Shown here piece by piece: positions 7,427 through 16,876 of a stretch of DNA of 64,000 bases. The notes under the pieces were generated by a model. That model worked only from the letters and a program-made list of their open reading frames with translations, made no database searches and was not told the origin of the DNA. The position numbers and the translations under genes were made by a program. Source of the DNA: Cytophagaceae bacterium (GTDB lineage: Bacteria; Bacteroidota; Bacteroidia; Cytophagales; Spirosomataceae); NCBI GenBank assembly GCA_016722655.1, contig JADKIR010000004.1:2046001-2110000 (forward strand), read 5' to 3'. How positions within the stretch are numbered: the stretch's first letter is position 1; each line of letters opens with the position of its first letter.

Positions 7427-10400
7427 TTGGCTCTTTTAAATAACTCTTTCCAGGTTTCGTAATCTATCGCCACAATGAAACCCACGCCGGTTTCGATTAC
7501 AGAACCCTCAATCACCATATCGTTTTGGGTTTTTCTGAAAATATTAAAACGATAGCGACCATCTTTTGAAATAAGCCAGTTTACCTGTAGATTGTCAAAG
7601 ATTTCGTCAGACCGCATATCTTTATTTTCTAGTTCAAAGTTTTTTCCTACCGATAGTATTAGTCTTTCATTGGCTAGTTTTTTACTTACGCCCAGGCTAA
7701 GATTGGTGTTTTTGGAATAATTGGTAGTGTTTACCCCTGATTCCAGTCCCAGATTAAGGTCGAAACCTTTGATCAGGCCCGAAGCAAAATTATTGAGGCT
7801 GCTGCTGATTATTTCACTTACTTTCCTACGGGCTATATCTTCATAGTTTTCTAATGATTCAGCATTTTTGGTCAGAGATTCAGAATTAAAAGCCCCGGCA
7901 ACCAATAAAAATACAGCCCTGTCATTCATTTCAACCTTTTTGGAAGTACTGGCTGCGGTTATTTTTTCGCCTTTGTCATTGATTAATTTGTAGCCTTCTT
8001 CTTCTGCTGTTTTTGCATATTCACCCAAATCATTCTCCCTTAATACCACCTCAAAATTAACCTCAGGTCCGGCGACCGGGCCTTTCAGAGTGAGATCTAC
8101 TCTCACAGGGATGTTGAGTTTTTTGCTCCGCAGATCTTCATTTATAAAAGGTGGCGATTTTTTTCCGGGAACATTATAAAAAGCAGTTATATCCATCTGG
8201 CCGGCCATGGGGTCACCTGTCCATATAATATTGCTTTTACTTGCGGCATTGATGTCAAATTCTTTTTTAAATACCTGATAAGTAAGGGCATACTTACCTT
8301 TGACGATGTCGTATTGACCCAGCATGTAAAGGTCGCCTTTGTTATCAAAACCTATATTAAATTTCCCGTTGCCGTTGGCGGTGAGCAGGTCGCCGGTGAG
8401 CGGATCCATCAAAATGTTGAGCGTAGCCTCATTAGGTACTTCCACATTTATGTTTACGGCATTGGAAAAGTTGATTTTACTTTCAGTTTTTTCCGGTTTC
8501 TTTTCTGTATTTTTTTCCTTTTTTGAACTCACAAACTCCACTATTTCCAGCATTTCTGAGCCTATTTCTGACTCATCTTCCATCAGGAGCGTGAGGTTGG
8601 TTTTCTTTCCTAAAACTACATCACCTTCCAACCGGAAAGTATTATTTTTGCCTTTGATGGTCAGGTCGGAGTCGAAATAGCCCGTGCCATAAAACAAGTC
8701 GTTTTTACCTTTTTTGCTATCAATGAGTTTAAAGTCTTTTCCCGCAAGTGAAAGATTATATTCAAAATCAGGCAAGTTCTCCAGATTGATGTCACCATTG
8801 ACAATAAGTTTTTGGTTGTTTTCATCGCTTATAATCAAGCCTTTAAGTTGCAAATGTCGTTCTGCCAAATTAAATTTTTGATCGCTGATTTTAAGTAATG
8901 CCCCGGTTTGAACCATTCGGCCTTCCAAGGTTTTGATATTGGCCACACCTGATATTGCAGGATTGTCCAGACTACCCTTTACTTTAAAATCTCCTTCCAT
9001 TTCCCCTTTCAGATTATTAAAAATATCTTTCATAAATGGCTCAACTACAGCCATATCCAGTTTTTTGAGCTTGAGATCGATATCTATTTTCTGACCGTCA
9101 TTTGGGAAAAAACTACCTACTATTTTGACTTCATTGTTGGGTCCGGATAGCTCTGTTGAAAGGTAAATTTCATTTTTAGAAATGCTTTTGGCGACACCAT
9201 TCAAATCTCCCAAAGAATTCTTTTGATAGATTAGGTTTTTAATGGTATAATCACCTGTAAACGATAGATTATCAGACATATAATTGACCAGCTCAATGTC
9301 AGTATCCAGAGTTCCGCTTAACAAAGTAGAATCTCTGTAAATGGCTCTAGAAAAGAAATTAAGATCAAGATTTTGGGCAAAAACATGCAACGGACCGTTA
9401 GATTGGTCATTTAGGGTAGATACCCTGACAATCTGGCTACCGGCATTGGTAAATATCACATCTGAAAACTTAATACCGGCTTTGGAATATTCAAAATAAC
9501 CGTAGGGATTACCGGCCCATGGCTCGTAAAACAGCCGGGTGCCTTCTTCATCAAATGATACCCTCAGGGCGTTGTTCTCACTTTTTACAAATCCATGAAG
9601 GGCGTGAATCTCCTTTTCAAGAGAATCTTTCACTGACAAGGCAAAGTCAGCCACGTTATTTTCCAGTGAACCTGACAAGGAGGCATTTCTGATACGGAAG
9701 TCATTTTGGAGAATCTCTGCTGTATTGGCTTTGAAAGTAAGGGCGGTGCCGTTACCTGAAAAATCAAAATTTAAATCCTTGATATTCAGTGAGTCATATT
9801 TTATAGACTGAAGGTTTATGTTTCCGGAAATAGGCAAAAGCGGATTTTCTGATGAAATTTTGGCTACAACAGTAATAGGCTCAAATGCCTTCAATCCCGG
9901 AAGAAATGCTGTAAAAACAGGATCATAATTTACTTTGCCCGATACATTTACCGAATAGGTGATTTTTGGGTCAATGGGCTTGTAATCAGGTATTTTGAAA
10001 TATTTATTTACTTCACTCAGAACAATATCGCCCAACTGATCATAGTCAAAATTACCGCTCAGATTCAAACGCATGAAGTCGGTATTGAGAACCAGCATTT
10101 TTTCTTTATTGGTATTTTGAGTTAAAATCATCAGATTGCCTACCGGATACAATTTATCGTCTTTATACACTCTGACATTTTTCCCTGCAAGGTCTATTCT
10201 TGGGTTTTTACTATCGGCCAAAAGGTCGTTTATAATAAAATCACCTTTCAATTCAATGTTTTCGTCGGTCAGACCCAAAGCCTTGAGGTTAGCAGACTCT
10301 ATGCTAGTTTTCCCGGTAAGACTAATTGTTGGTTTGGTGAGATCAATTACACCCTTCCAACCCAGTTTTGCATTTTCATCGTCAATGTTTAGGGTCGTTT

Positions 10401-12201
10401 GAACCTTCTGATTGACCATATTTGCTGCAAAATCAATATTCTGGTATTTTTTGCCGTCATAGAATGCGTCTTTAATCCGGCCTTTCAGGTTTACCTCCGG
10501 TTTGTCAAAACCCCTGCCATCAAAGTCAATGTAACCACTCACCTTACCAAGTGTCGCATTTTTTACCAGTTTTCCGACCTCAAAACCAGCCACCATTAGC
10601 TGCCCCTTATATGTCGGATTTTTGGAAATGTCGGAGAGTGATGCGGTGAGTTTTCCGGTACCTTGATCCGAAGTGAGGATAATATTGGTCGTTATACTCT
10701 CTGTACTACCTGAAATATGACCTGTGGCCGTAAAATAATTGGGGATTGAGATGTCCTTTGGGATTTGATTTTCTGGCACATATCTATCGATGTCTTTTTT
10801 AGTTGATTTCAGATTTTTTATGTTAAAATCGAAAGTCGGGCTACTGAAATTTTTAATATTGCCGGCAATTGAGAGCTCGGTATTTTCTGGCAATGAAGCT
10901 TTGAAATTTTCGGTTTTTAGGAAATTGGTATTGCCTTGAAGGTCACCCTTTATCAAAATCGTGGTATTGGCTACTTTTTTAAAGTTTTCATTTTTGGCCA
11001 GATTTTTTGAAAAATACAGAGCTTCACCCGGAGCCAAATTTCCTTTGATTTCTGTTAAGAAAAAACTTGATTTTTCAATGTGATTGGTATCTAGTTTTGC
11101 ATTTAAGGTTGAGTTCAGATTGCTGCTTCCGGTTATGATTTCTATTTTTGGTAAGCTTAAATTATCTTTTTTAAGATTGATGATAGTGGCTAATTTTTTT
11201 AATTCAAAACCACTTTTTTCTTTAAAAGATAAATTGGAAATCTCACCATAAATATCATTGAAGTTGTTGATTTTTAACTTTTTAACTTTAAAATTAGATT
11301 TAGTAATTTCCAGATGATTGGGATCAAACTCTCCGTTTTGTTTTTTTGGAACCTTTGTGTCAAAATAGCTTAAATTTCCTGAATTTAGTTCGATTTCAGT
11401 TAGTTCATAAAGATTTGTCGCCAGAGAAATATTTCCTTCAGAAAGATTAAGGTTCGTATTCTTTGTGGTCAAATTTCTGGTGCCGCTCTGAATATCAAGG
11501 TTAAGATTTTTGCCAATAATCCCGGGGAATTTTATTTTTAACTCAGATTTTTTGTTGGTGGTATCTGAAGAAGATGATGAAATTATTGCTTTCATTGTCA
11601 GCCCTTCTAACTCAGTTTTTTTAAGAAAAAACTTGCTTTTGACCAAATCAAAAACCTCAAAACCGGTATTTAATTTATTGATTTTAAGTGAAATTGTATT
11701 TCCGCCTGATTGAAATTTAATTCTTGATTTTTCTAAAATAATTTCATTCAGAAAATATTGGAAAGGCGTATTGGTGGTTGTTTTTTCAGTAGGATTTGAG
11801 GCAAAAGCGTCAAGAATAAATTGATAATTTGGAATATTATTTTTTTCATAGATATTTAAGTAGCTATCTTTTAATAAAGCCTTATTAATCAGAATCTTAT
11901 TGTTTAGAAGAGCAAGGATATCCAGGTCAATTTTTATCTTTTTTGCAGCCAATAACGTGTCTGACTGTTTGTCGGTGATAAGAAGACTGTCAGATTGAAT
12001 CCAGTCGGGGAAGCTGTAAGTGAAATTTGACTTTACTGTTGTTTTTAATTTTTGGGATAGGTACTGAGTTGCTCTCCGGCATACCCAATTTTGTCCCGAA
12101 CCCGAATTCAAAAAATACAAGAATCCCAATAAACCCAATGCCAATACTAAAATCAGCGATGCGATAATCTTGAGAATTGCACTTTTTTTGTTTCCTGTCA
12201 T
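7423..12201 (-). CDS. tamB: TamB-like translocation/assembly module protein (AsmA-like, DUF490)
   Basis: The 1592-residue protein has a single N-terminal membrane helix (residues about 9-31) followed by a very long repetitive beta-rich periplasmic region and a C-terminal DUF490/TamB domain with the typical block GNGKFNIGFDNKGDLYMLGQYDI and later LLVAGAFNSESL. TamB proteins form a long hydrophobic groove spanning the periplasm and are linked to phospholipid transport and barrel-protein assembly. Its length, anchor and position directly before tamL (ATGA overlap) support the call. Two low-complexity stretches, Ser/Asp-rich near residue 210 and Lys/Glu-rich near 1230, are visible. The operon starts here: the upstream gene is a Skp-like chaperone on the same strand after a 124-base gap. 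Confidence 0.92.
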   Translation of the reverse strand: MTGNKKSAILKIIASLILVLALGLLGFLYFLNSGSGQNWVCRRATQYLSQKLKTTVKSNFTYSFPDWIQSDSLLITDKQSDTLLAAKKIKIDLDILALLNNKILINKALLKDSYLNIYEKNNIPNYQFILDAFASNPTEKTTTNTPFQYFLNEIILEKSRIKFQSGGNTISLKINKLNTGFEVFDLVKSKFFLKKTELEGLTMKAIISSSSSDTTNKKSELKIKFPGIIGKNLNLDIQSGTRNLTTKNTNLNLSEGNISLATNLYELTEIELNSGNLSYFDTKVPKKQNGEFDPNHLEITKSNFKVKKLKINNFNDIYGEISNLSFKEKSGFELKKLATIINLKKDNLSLPKIEIITGSSNLNSTLNAKLDTNHIEKSSFFLTEIKGNLAPGEALYFSKNLAKNENFKKVANTTILIKGDLQGNTNFLKTENFKASLPENTELSIAGNIKNFSSPTFDFNIKNLKSTKKDIDRYVPENQIPKDISIPNYFTATGHISGSTESITTNIILTSDQGTGKLTASLSDISKNPTYKGQLMVAGFEVGKLVKNATLGKVSGYIDFDGRGFDKPEVNLKGRIKDAFYDGKKYQNIDFAANMVNQKVQTTLNIDDENAKLGWKGVIDLTKPTISLTGKTSIESANLKALGLTDENIELKGDFIINDLLADSKNPRIDLAGKNVRVYKDDKLYPVGNLMILTQNTNKEKMLVLNTDFMRLNLSGNFDYDQLGDIVLSEVNKYFKIPDYKPIDPKITYSVNVSGKVNYDPVFTAFLPGLKAFEPITVVAKISSENPLLPISGNINLQSIKYDSLNIKDLNFDFSGNGTALTFKANTAEILQNDFRIRNASLSGSLENNVADFALSVKDSLEKEIHALHGFVKSENNALRVSFDEEGTRLFYEPWAGNPYGYFEYSKAGIKFSDVIFTNAGSQIVRVSTLNDQSNGPLHVFAQNLDLNFFSRAIYRDSTLLSGTLDTDIELVNYMSDNLSFTGDYTIKNLIYQKNSLGDLNGVAKSISKNEIYLSTELSGPNNEVKIVGSFFPNDGQKIDIDLKLKKLDMAVVEPFMKDIFNNLKGEMEGDFKVKGSLDNPAISGVANIKTLEGRMVQTGALLKISDQKFNLAERHLQLKGLIISDENNQKLIVNGDINLENLPDFEYNLSLAGKDFKLIDSKKGKNDLFYGTGYFDSDLTIKGKNNTFRLEGDVVLGKKTNLTLLMEDESEIGSEMLEIVEFVSSKKEKNTEKKPEKTESKINFSNAVNINVEVPNEATLNILMDPLTGDLLTANGNGKFNIGFDNKGDLYMLGQYDIVKGKYALTYQVFKKEFDINAASKSNIIWTGDPMAGQMDITAFYNVPGKKSPPFINEDLRSKKLNIPVRVDLTLKGPVAGPEVNFEVVLRENDLGEYAKTAEEEGYKLINDKGEKITAASTSKKVEMNDRAVFLLVAGAFNSESLTKNAESLENYEDIARRKVSEIISSSLNNFASGLIKGFDLNLGLESGVNTTNYSKNTNLSLGVSKKLANERLILSVGKNFELENKDMRSDEIFDNLQVNWLISKDGRYRFNIFRKTQNDMVIEGSVIETGVGFIVAIDYETWKELFKRAK

Positions 12202-12277
12202 CAGGTTATGGAGAGATTTCCTTTACAAAAATAGAAAAAAAGCCCCGAATTGACTTCGCTAAACAGGAAAAAGGCTT

Positions 12278-12300
12278 AAGTCCGAATAAATAACGGACTT
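12278..12300 (-). terminator. Possible terminator downstream of the OmpH-like gene
   Basis: AAGTCCG (12278-12284) pairs with CGGACTT (12294-12300) across a short A/T loop, 26 bases after the chaperone gene's stop on the minus strand. The T-run follows only after a short AAGCC spacer, so termination may be partial, allowing read-through into tamB. Confidence 0.5.
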
Positions 12301-12325
12301 TAATTCCAACGAAAAACTTGTAGAA

Positions 12326-12928
12326 TTATTTCTTTGTACCAACAGGACTACCTAAGGCCGCCAGTACAGCATCAGAAATATTGTCGCGACCGCCATCTCC
12401 TGCATAAAGAACCGTTTTCCCTGTCATCAGATTTTCATTTTTATTTCTCAAAATGACAAATTTATAGCCTTTTTGGTTAGCTACAATTTCAGCGGTTTTC
12501 TTGATGTTTTCTTTGATTTTGACAATCCCATCACCTATCATCATCTGGATTTCTTTTTCAGCTTCACGTTGGAAGTTTTCTGAGGCTTCTTTTATTTCCT
12601 GTACGCTTTTTAATTTGGCAGTGAGTTTTTCGGTGGTCATAGAATCCAGATTTTTCATACTGCTTTGATATTCAAGATTTTTAGTCTGATACTCCAAAGC
12701 CATTTTGTTAAAGGTTTCCTGGTATGCCTCCTGCTTTTTCTTTACTTCAGCGTCAAGTGTTTTCACCAGATTATATTTTTCAAATATATAGTCCTCATAT
12801 ATATATGCCCATTTGAAACCATTGGCAACTTTGGCCTTGGGTTGATTACTTTGTGCCGGTTTTTTGGTTTGTGAAAATGCGGTAATACTTACCAAAACAA
12901 TTAAAAGACCTAAGATGTAGTTTTTCAT
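12326..12928 (-). CDS. OmpH/Skp-family periplasmic chaperone
   Basis: Skp/OmpH chaperones hold unfolded outer-membrane proteins in the periplasm. The 200-residue product has a signal peptide (cleavage near AFSQ), a Lys/Gln-rich linker, then a long coiled-coil-like helix pair (residues about 55-140, rich in Glu, Lys and Gln) and a C-terminal beta/alpha segment with GYKFVILRNKNENLM. This layout of short beta, long helical tentacle and short beta is that of OmpH. It lies just upstream of tamB-tamL on the same strand, which fits a shared role in outer-membrane biogenesis. It carries a C-terminal extension containing DAVLAALG. Confidence 0.82.
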   Translation of the reverse strand: MKNYILGLLIVLVSITAFSQTKKPAQSNQPKAKVANGFKWAYIYEDYIFEKYNLVKTLDAEVKKKQEAYQETFNKMALEYQTKNLEYQSSMKNLDSMTTEKLTAKLKSVQEIKEASENFQREAEKEIQMMIGDGIVKIKENIKKTAEIVANQKGYKFVILRNKNENLMTGKTVLYAGDGGRDNISDAVLAALGSPVGTKK

Positions 12929-12985
12929 TTAAAAAAGTATGAAATAATTTTTACCAAAATAACCCATAAAAGCCGACAAAACGAA

Positions 12986-13837
12986 ATGGTTTTTATTTTT
13001 TGGAGAAAAAACCTGATAAATTTGTCTTTTCTCAAATTAAACGTGAAAACATCCAGATTAGGTGTAATGTTGGGCTTTAGCCTCATTTCGTTTTTGGTAT
13101 TTTCTTGTCAAAAAGACCAGGAAATCATCGAACGGAATGGAATGATTTTTATTGAAGGCAATAAAGAAATCAAGAGTTTTTGGATGGATAAGAATCCAGT
13201 AACAGTGGCAGAGTTCTCAAGGTTTGTAAAAGCAACAGGTTATGTAACCGAAGCCGAAAAGTTTGGAGATGCAGGCTTTTTTGACTTTCAAACCGGCGAA
13301 TGGGGTTTAAAAAAAGGAGCATACTGGAAATACCCACTTGGAAAAGATACAACTGCAGCACCGTTAAATCATCCTGTAACTCAGGTAAGTTATAATGATG
13401 CCATGGCTTATTGCAAATGGGCTAAAAAACGGCTCCCGACGAGTATTGAGTTTGTTTTTTCAGAAAAAAATGCTCAACAAGATTATGAAAAAACTTATAC
13501 CTGGGGTGATGATTTCTATGAAAATAATAAATATAAGGCCAATTTCTGGCAGGGAGTTTTTCCAATAAGCAATACGGCCGATGATGGTTTTTTGACCACT
13601 TCACCCGTGGGATACTTCGGTTCAAATCAGCTAGGTCTCAACGATATGGGCGGAAATGTATGGCAATGGTGCTCTGATGAAAGCCGAAAACGCCCCGGCG
13701 AATGGAATCAGCGAGGCGGTTCGTTTTTGTGTGATCCTAAAGTTTGTCATGGCTTCAAAATTGGGGGTACTTCATCTTCAACCAAAGAAACCTCCCTTAT
13801 GCATTTGGGATTTAGGTGCATAAAGGATGCGGAATGA
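12986..13837 (+). CDS. Formylglycine-generating-enzyme-like (SUMF1) lipoprotein with both catalytic cysteines
   Basis: The protein has the FGE-sulfatase fold: FWMDKNPVTVAEFSRFVKAT near the start of the domain, NHPVTQVSYNDAMAYCKW, RLPTSIEFVF, LNDMGGNVWQWCSD, and GGSFLCDPKVC near the end. The last motif keeps Cys 249 and Cys 254 with the C-x4-C spacing of the copper-binding pair in true formylglycine-generating enzymes. Most SUMF1-like Bacteroidota lipoproteins (for example GldJ/GldK) lack it. A lipobox (VFSC) shows export to the envelope. The start is uncertain: ATG 12986, GTG 13043 or ATG 13067 are all in frame, and the latter two give a more normal signal peptide. No sulfatase gene lies in the window, so the substrate is unknown. 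Confidence 0.85.
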   Translation: MVFIFWRKNLINLSFLKLNVKTSRLGVMLGFSLISFLVFSCQKDQEIIERNGMIFIEGNKEIKSFWMDKNPVTVAEFSRFVKATGYVTEAEKFGDAGFFDFQTGEWGLKKGAYWKYPLGKDTTAAPLNHPVTQVSYNDAMAYCKWAKKRLPTSIEFVFSEKNAQQDYEKTYTWGDDFYENNKYKANFWQGVFPISNTADDGFLTTSPVGYFGSNQLGLNDMGGNVWQWCSDESRKRPGEWNQRGGSFLCDPKVCHGFKIGGTSSSTKETSLMHLGFRCIKDAE

Positions 13838-13840
13838 GGG

Positions 13841-15205
13841 TTATTTAGTCAAAAAGGGATTGTGATTATCATAATGATGAAGCTCATCTTTAAAATGAAC
13901 TTTATGGTACCCAGAGCTTAGTTGATTTTCTTCGATTGTTCCAGAGATGATGTCCAGCGTTTTTCTGAGCAATGTTTCATTGGTGTTTCCTATTGGGATA
14001 AATGGCAAAATATTGTCATCAGTTTTGTAATCTGGGATAAAGCCATCGGGTCTGGCGTTTTCAGTTTGACCTTTAGCATTATAATAGCTTGAAAATGCAG
14101 GCATTATTACATAAGGAAACTTGTCGGTCTCGTCAGTAATGATAGTGGAAATTACACTTTTTCCAAAGGTATTGTTGCCCACTGTGATTACATTCATTTT
14201 AGCCTTTAGTGCACTGATTATCAATTCAGAAGATGAACTGCTTGAGCGGGAAGTAATCATGAAAACACGTGGTAAATATCCCAGGTTATAGGTTTCCGGA
14301 ACCCAACCTCTGAGAGCTTCTTTGGTTCCGAATCTTTTAAAATATTGTTCGGTTTGATTTGAATTTGTAATAGCTCCAAACATGGTTTCTGAAGGATTGA
14401 GATTCTGGACAATAAACGATGCCACAACTTCAGAGTTTGGGGTAAATCCCCCCGGATTAAACCTCAGGTCAACAATGAGGTCATCTATTTGATTTTCTTT
14501 GAAATATTTAAATACACTCAGGAGATCATCATCAATAAAACTCAAAAACTGCCCAAAAGCAAAATAACCTATTTTTCTGCCATTTTCATTGATTATTCTA
14601 TAATCGAGAATGGGGTCAACCTGGTATTTGTTTTTTGAAATGGAAATTGTAAATGGTTGGTTGTCGGTGTGAGTGCCTTCTAATTTTATGGAGTTTTGAG
14701 CTAGAATTTCAATAATATTGGTTTTAATACTTAAAGGCAGACCGTTTATTTTAGTAATTATATCTCCTCTTTTCAATCCCGATTTTTCTGCTGGACTATT
14801 CTTATCAACCAATGATATCACCAATTGCTCTTTCTTTTCAAATTCATCTTTCAGAACTTCTCTGTATCGAAAACCAAATGCCACAGGAGTGCCATTCCAG
14901 AAATTTAGCACTTCATTTCGATCATGATGAAAATATGAAAACCAATCTTTTTCTTTGTACACTAATGTTTTGAAATATTCGGCCGGGGGCAAAAGTTTGT
15001 TGGTTTTTGATTCTTCCGGCATTTTGTCTTCCCAGCGATAGTTGATTTTCATTTGCTGGTATATCCAGGTATTGTCATCCTCATATTCTTTGGAGGTTAG
15101 AATGGTCGAAGTGCTGTCTTTTTTTTGTATCGGAATAGGCTGAGGTTCATTTTTAGTGCATGACCACATCATCCAGCAAAACATGGAAATAATAGCAAAT
15201 CTCAA
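13841..15205 (-). CDS. S41-family C-terminal processing peptidase, lipoprotein with PDZ domain
   Basis: A 454-residue envelope protease. The N-terminus is a lipoprotein signal (lipobox MMWSC). A PDZ domain follows (SLVDKNSPAEKSGLKRGDIITKI split around residues 130-155), then the S41 core: the DLRFNPGG motif near residue 245, the nucleophile region ITSRSSSSSSELI (Ser near residue 320) and the general-base Lys in GNNTFGKSV (near residue 347). This is the Ser-Lys dyad of CtpA/Prc-type proteases that trim or degrade periplasmic proteins. It is convergent with the FGE-like gene, with 3 bases between stop codons. There is no obvious partner gene. Substrates unknown. Confidence 0.9.
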   Translation of the reverse strand: MRFAIISMFCWMMWSCTKNEPQPIPIQKKDSTSTILTSKEYEDDNTWIYQQMKINYRWEDKMPEESKTNKLLPPAEYFKTLVYKEKDWFSYFHHDRNEVLNFWNGTPVAFGFRYREVLKDEFEKKEQLVISLVDKNSPAEKSGLKRGDIITKINGLPLSIKTNIIEILAQNSIKLEGTHTDNQPFTISISKNKYQVDPILDYRIINENGRKIGYFAFGQFLSFIDDDLLSVFKYFKENQIDDLIVDLRFNPGGFTPNSEVVASFIVQNLNPSETMFGAITNSNQTEQYFKRFGTKEALRGWVPETYNLGYLPRVFMITSRSSSSSSELIISALKAKMNVITVGNNTFGKSVISTIITDETDKFPYVIMPAFSSYYNAKGQTENARPDGFIPDYKTDDNILPFIPIGNTNETLLRKTLDIISGTIEENQLSSGYHKVHFKDELHHYDNHNPFLTK

Positions 15206-15302
15206 TTTATTTTTGGTTTACAGGTACAAATCCGCAATTTCAGAAAATCTGATCAATTATTAAAAATACATACAAATTTTAATCCTTTTTTTGCTGAATA
15301 AC

Positions 15303-15331
15303 AAAAATAGCAAGCCTTTTACAACTTGCTA
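15303..15331 (-). terminator. Intrinsic terminator of the tldD-pmbA unit
   Basis: TAGCAAG (15308-15314) pairs with CTTGCTA (15325-15331). On the minus strand the stem is followed by TTTTTG. It lies about 30 bases downstream of the pmbA-like stop. Confidence 0.75.
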
Positions 15332-15359
15332 TGTGTTTTATTTATAAATATTTACCTAT

Positions 15360-16697
15360 TTACACCGCATCACTCAAACTTGAGAATGTAAATTCCCGGA
15401 TTTTCATCGGAGGTATCAGATAGTTTTGATCTGATTCGGTGCTCACTACTCGCTCGGGTATGCCCAGCGTTTCGAGGTTATTGAGCATGATAATCGGGCT
15501 TTCGTTAAATCTCAGGTTTTTGATGGGATGTTTGATTTTTCCGTTTTCGATATAGAAAGTTCCGTCGCGGGTCAACCCTGTCAGAAGCAAGGTTTGAGGA
15601 TCCACCGGCCTGATGTACCATAATTTTGTGACCAAAATCCCTTTTTTGGTACTTTTTATCATTTCTTCCAGGCTGGTTGTACCGCCTTCCATAATCATAT
15701 TGGTAGGGCCAGGAATCGAATTCACACCTTTTTCTTTTGCCCAGAATCTCGAATAATTAAGATTTTTAACCACACCTTTGTCAATCCACTTCATTTTGCC
15801 TACTGCCTCGCCGTCACCAGCAAAAGGAGAAGAAGGCAGCTCAGGATTTGTTGGGTCAGAATAAAAAGTCACCCTTTCATCCACAATTTTTTCACCTAAT
15901 TTGGTCTTGCCTCCCGGCTTGCTAAAAAACGAGCGACCTTCATCTGCACTGCGGGCGTCCATCCCGAAAAATATGTTTTCAAGTAAAACTGATGCAGCCG
16001 TGGGTTCCAGAATCACTGTGTATTTTCCCGGTTCAATGGCTTTGGCATCAACAGAAGCTTTGGCTTTTTGTAAGGCAATTTTGGTGGCTTTAACGGTATC
16101 CAGTTTATCAAAGTCATTATAACCTTTCGATACATAACCTGAGCCTTTCCCGTCTTCGGTGCGAACCGTCAGTGAGAAATTGACATTGGATGCCGGAAAA
16201 TATGCAAAAAGTCCTTTGCTGTTCATAAGAGCACTGTAGCCATGCTGGTCATTGAGAAAACCTGCGGCCACTACTTTTTCATTTTGACATAAATTTAGGC
16301 TCTGAGCTACTTTTTCTGCTCTTTTAGCCGGGTTAATATTTGCTGTTGATTCATAAAGGGCTTTGGTTTTCAGATAAGTTTGGGGCCCAAGTACTCCCAT
16401 GTATTCCGGGTTTTCGGGTGCAAGTTTTGCCAATTCTTCAGAGCGACGGACCACTTTTTCGAGTGAGGCTTCATCAAACTCGTCAATGGTGGCCACGCCC
16501 ACTTTTTTTCCGTAGGCAGAGCTCACCACTATGTTTTTGTTGGTGAGAGCACCGCTGGTCGAAACCTCGTTACGTGCATATCTGATATTGCCGCGGTATT
16601 CGCCCGATATATTTATTTCGCATTCGTCGGCCCTGGAGTAGCTCAGAATTTTCTGACATAGAGCTTTGGCCTCTGCTTCATTGAGTATTACATTCAT
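15360..16697 (-). CDS. TldD/PmbA family protein, PmbA (TldE)-like subunit
   Basis: The 445-residue protein resembles PmbA/TldE, the non-catalytic half of the TldD-TldE metalloprotease heterodimer, which in E. coli matures microcin B17 and degrades the CcdA antitoxin. Recognisable blocks include ANPEN-type SEELAKLAPENPEYMG, the central EPTAASVLLENIFFGMDARS, and GGTTSLEEMIKSTKKGILVTKLWYIR (residues about 340-365). It lacks the HExxxH zinc motif present in the upstream gene. It is 179 bases downstream of the tldD-like gene on the same strand. The intervening gap contains three copies of GGCAACAG (16742-16784) without further structure. In this lineage the partner is exported through Tat, so the cellular location of this subunit is an open question; it has no signal peptide. 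Confidence 0.87.
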   Translation of the reverse strand: MNVILNEAEAKALCQKILSYSRADECEINISGEYRGNIRYARNEVSTSGALTNKNIVVSSAYGKKVGVATIDEFDEASLEKVVRRSEELAKLAPENPEYMGVLGPQTYLKTKALYESTANINPAKRAEKVAQSLNLCQNEKVVAAGFLNDQHGYSALMNSKGLFAYFPASNVNFSLTVRTEDGKGSGYVSKGYNDFDKLDTVKATKIALQKAKASVDAKAIEPGKYTVILEPTAASVLLENIFFGMDARSADEGRSFFSKPGGKTKLGEKIVDERVTFYSDPTNPELPSSPFAGDGEAVGKMKWIDKGVVKNLNYSRFWAKEKGVNSIPGPTNMIMEGGTTSLEEMIKSTKKGILVTKLWYIRPVDPQTLLLTGLTRDGTFYIENGKIKHPIKNLRFNESPIIMLNNLETLGIPERVVSTESDQNYLIPPMKIREFTFSSLSDAV

Positions 16698-16876
16698 TTT
16701 TTGTTCAGTTTTTTGAGTTTTTAATTTTGGGAATTTTTAATGGCAACAGGTGTAATTAAAAAGGCAACAGAAATATGGCAACAGGCAGCAGTTAATTTTG
16801 GACCGGTCTGACCTTCGGTGCTGACCTATCATTTTCTATCTTACCAAGTTTCTAAATACCACCTTTCCAACTCTTT

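Noticed and set aside
16742..16784. Three copies of GGCAACAG between tldD and pmbA
   Set aside because: Too few and too irregular in spacing to be a CRISPR or a known repeat; recorded only as a minor oddity.
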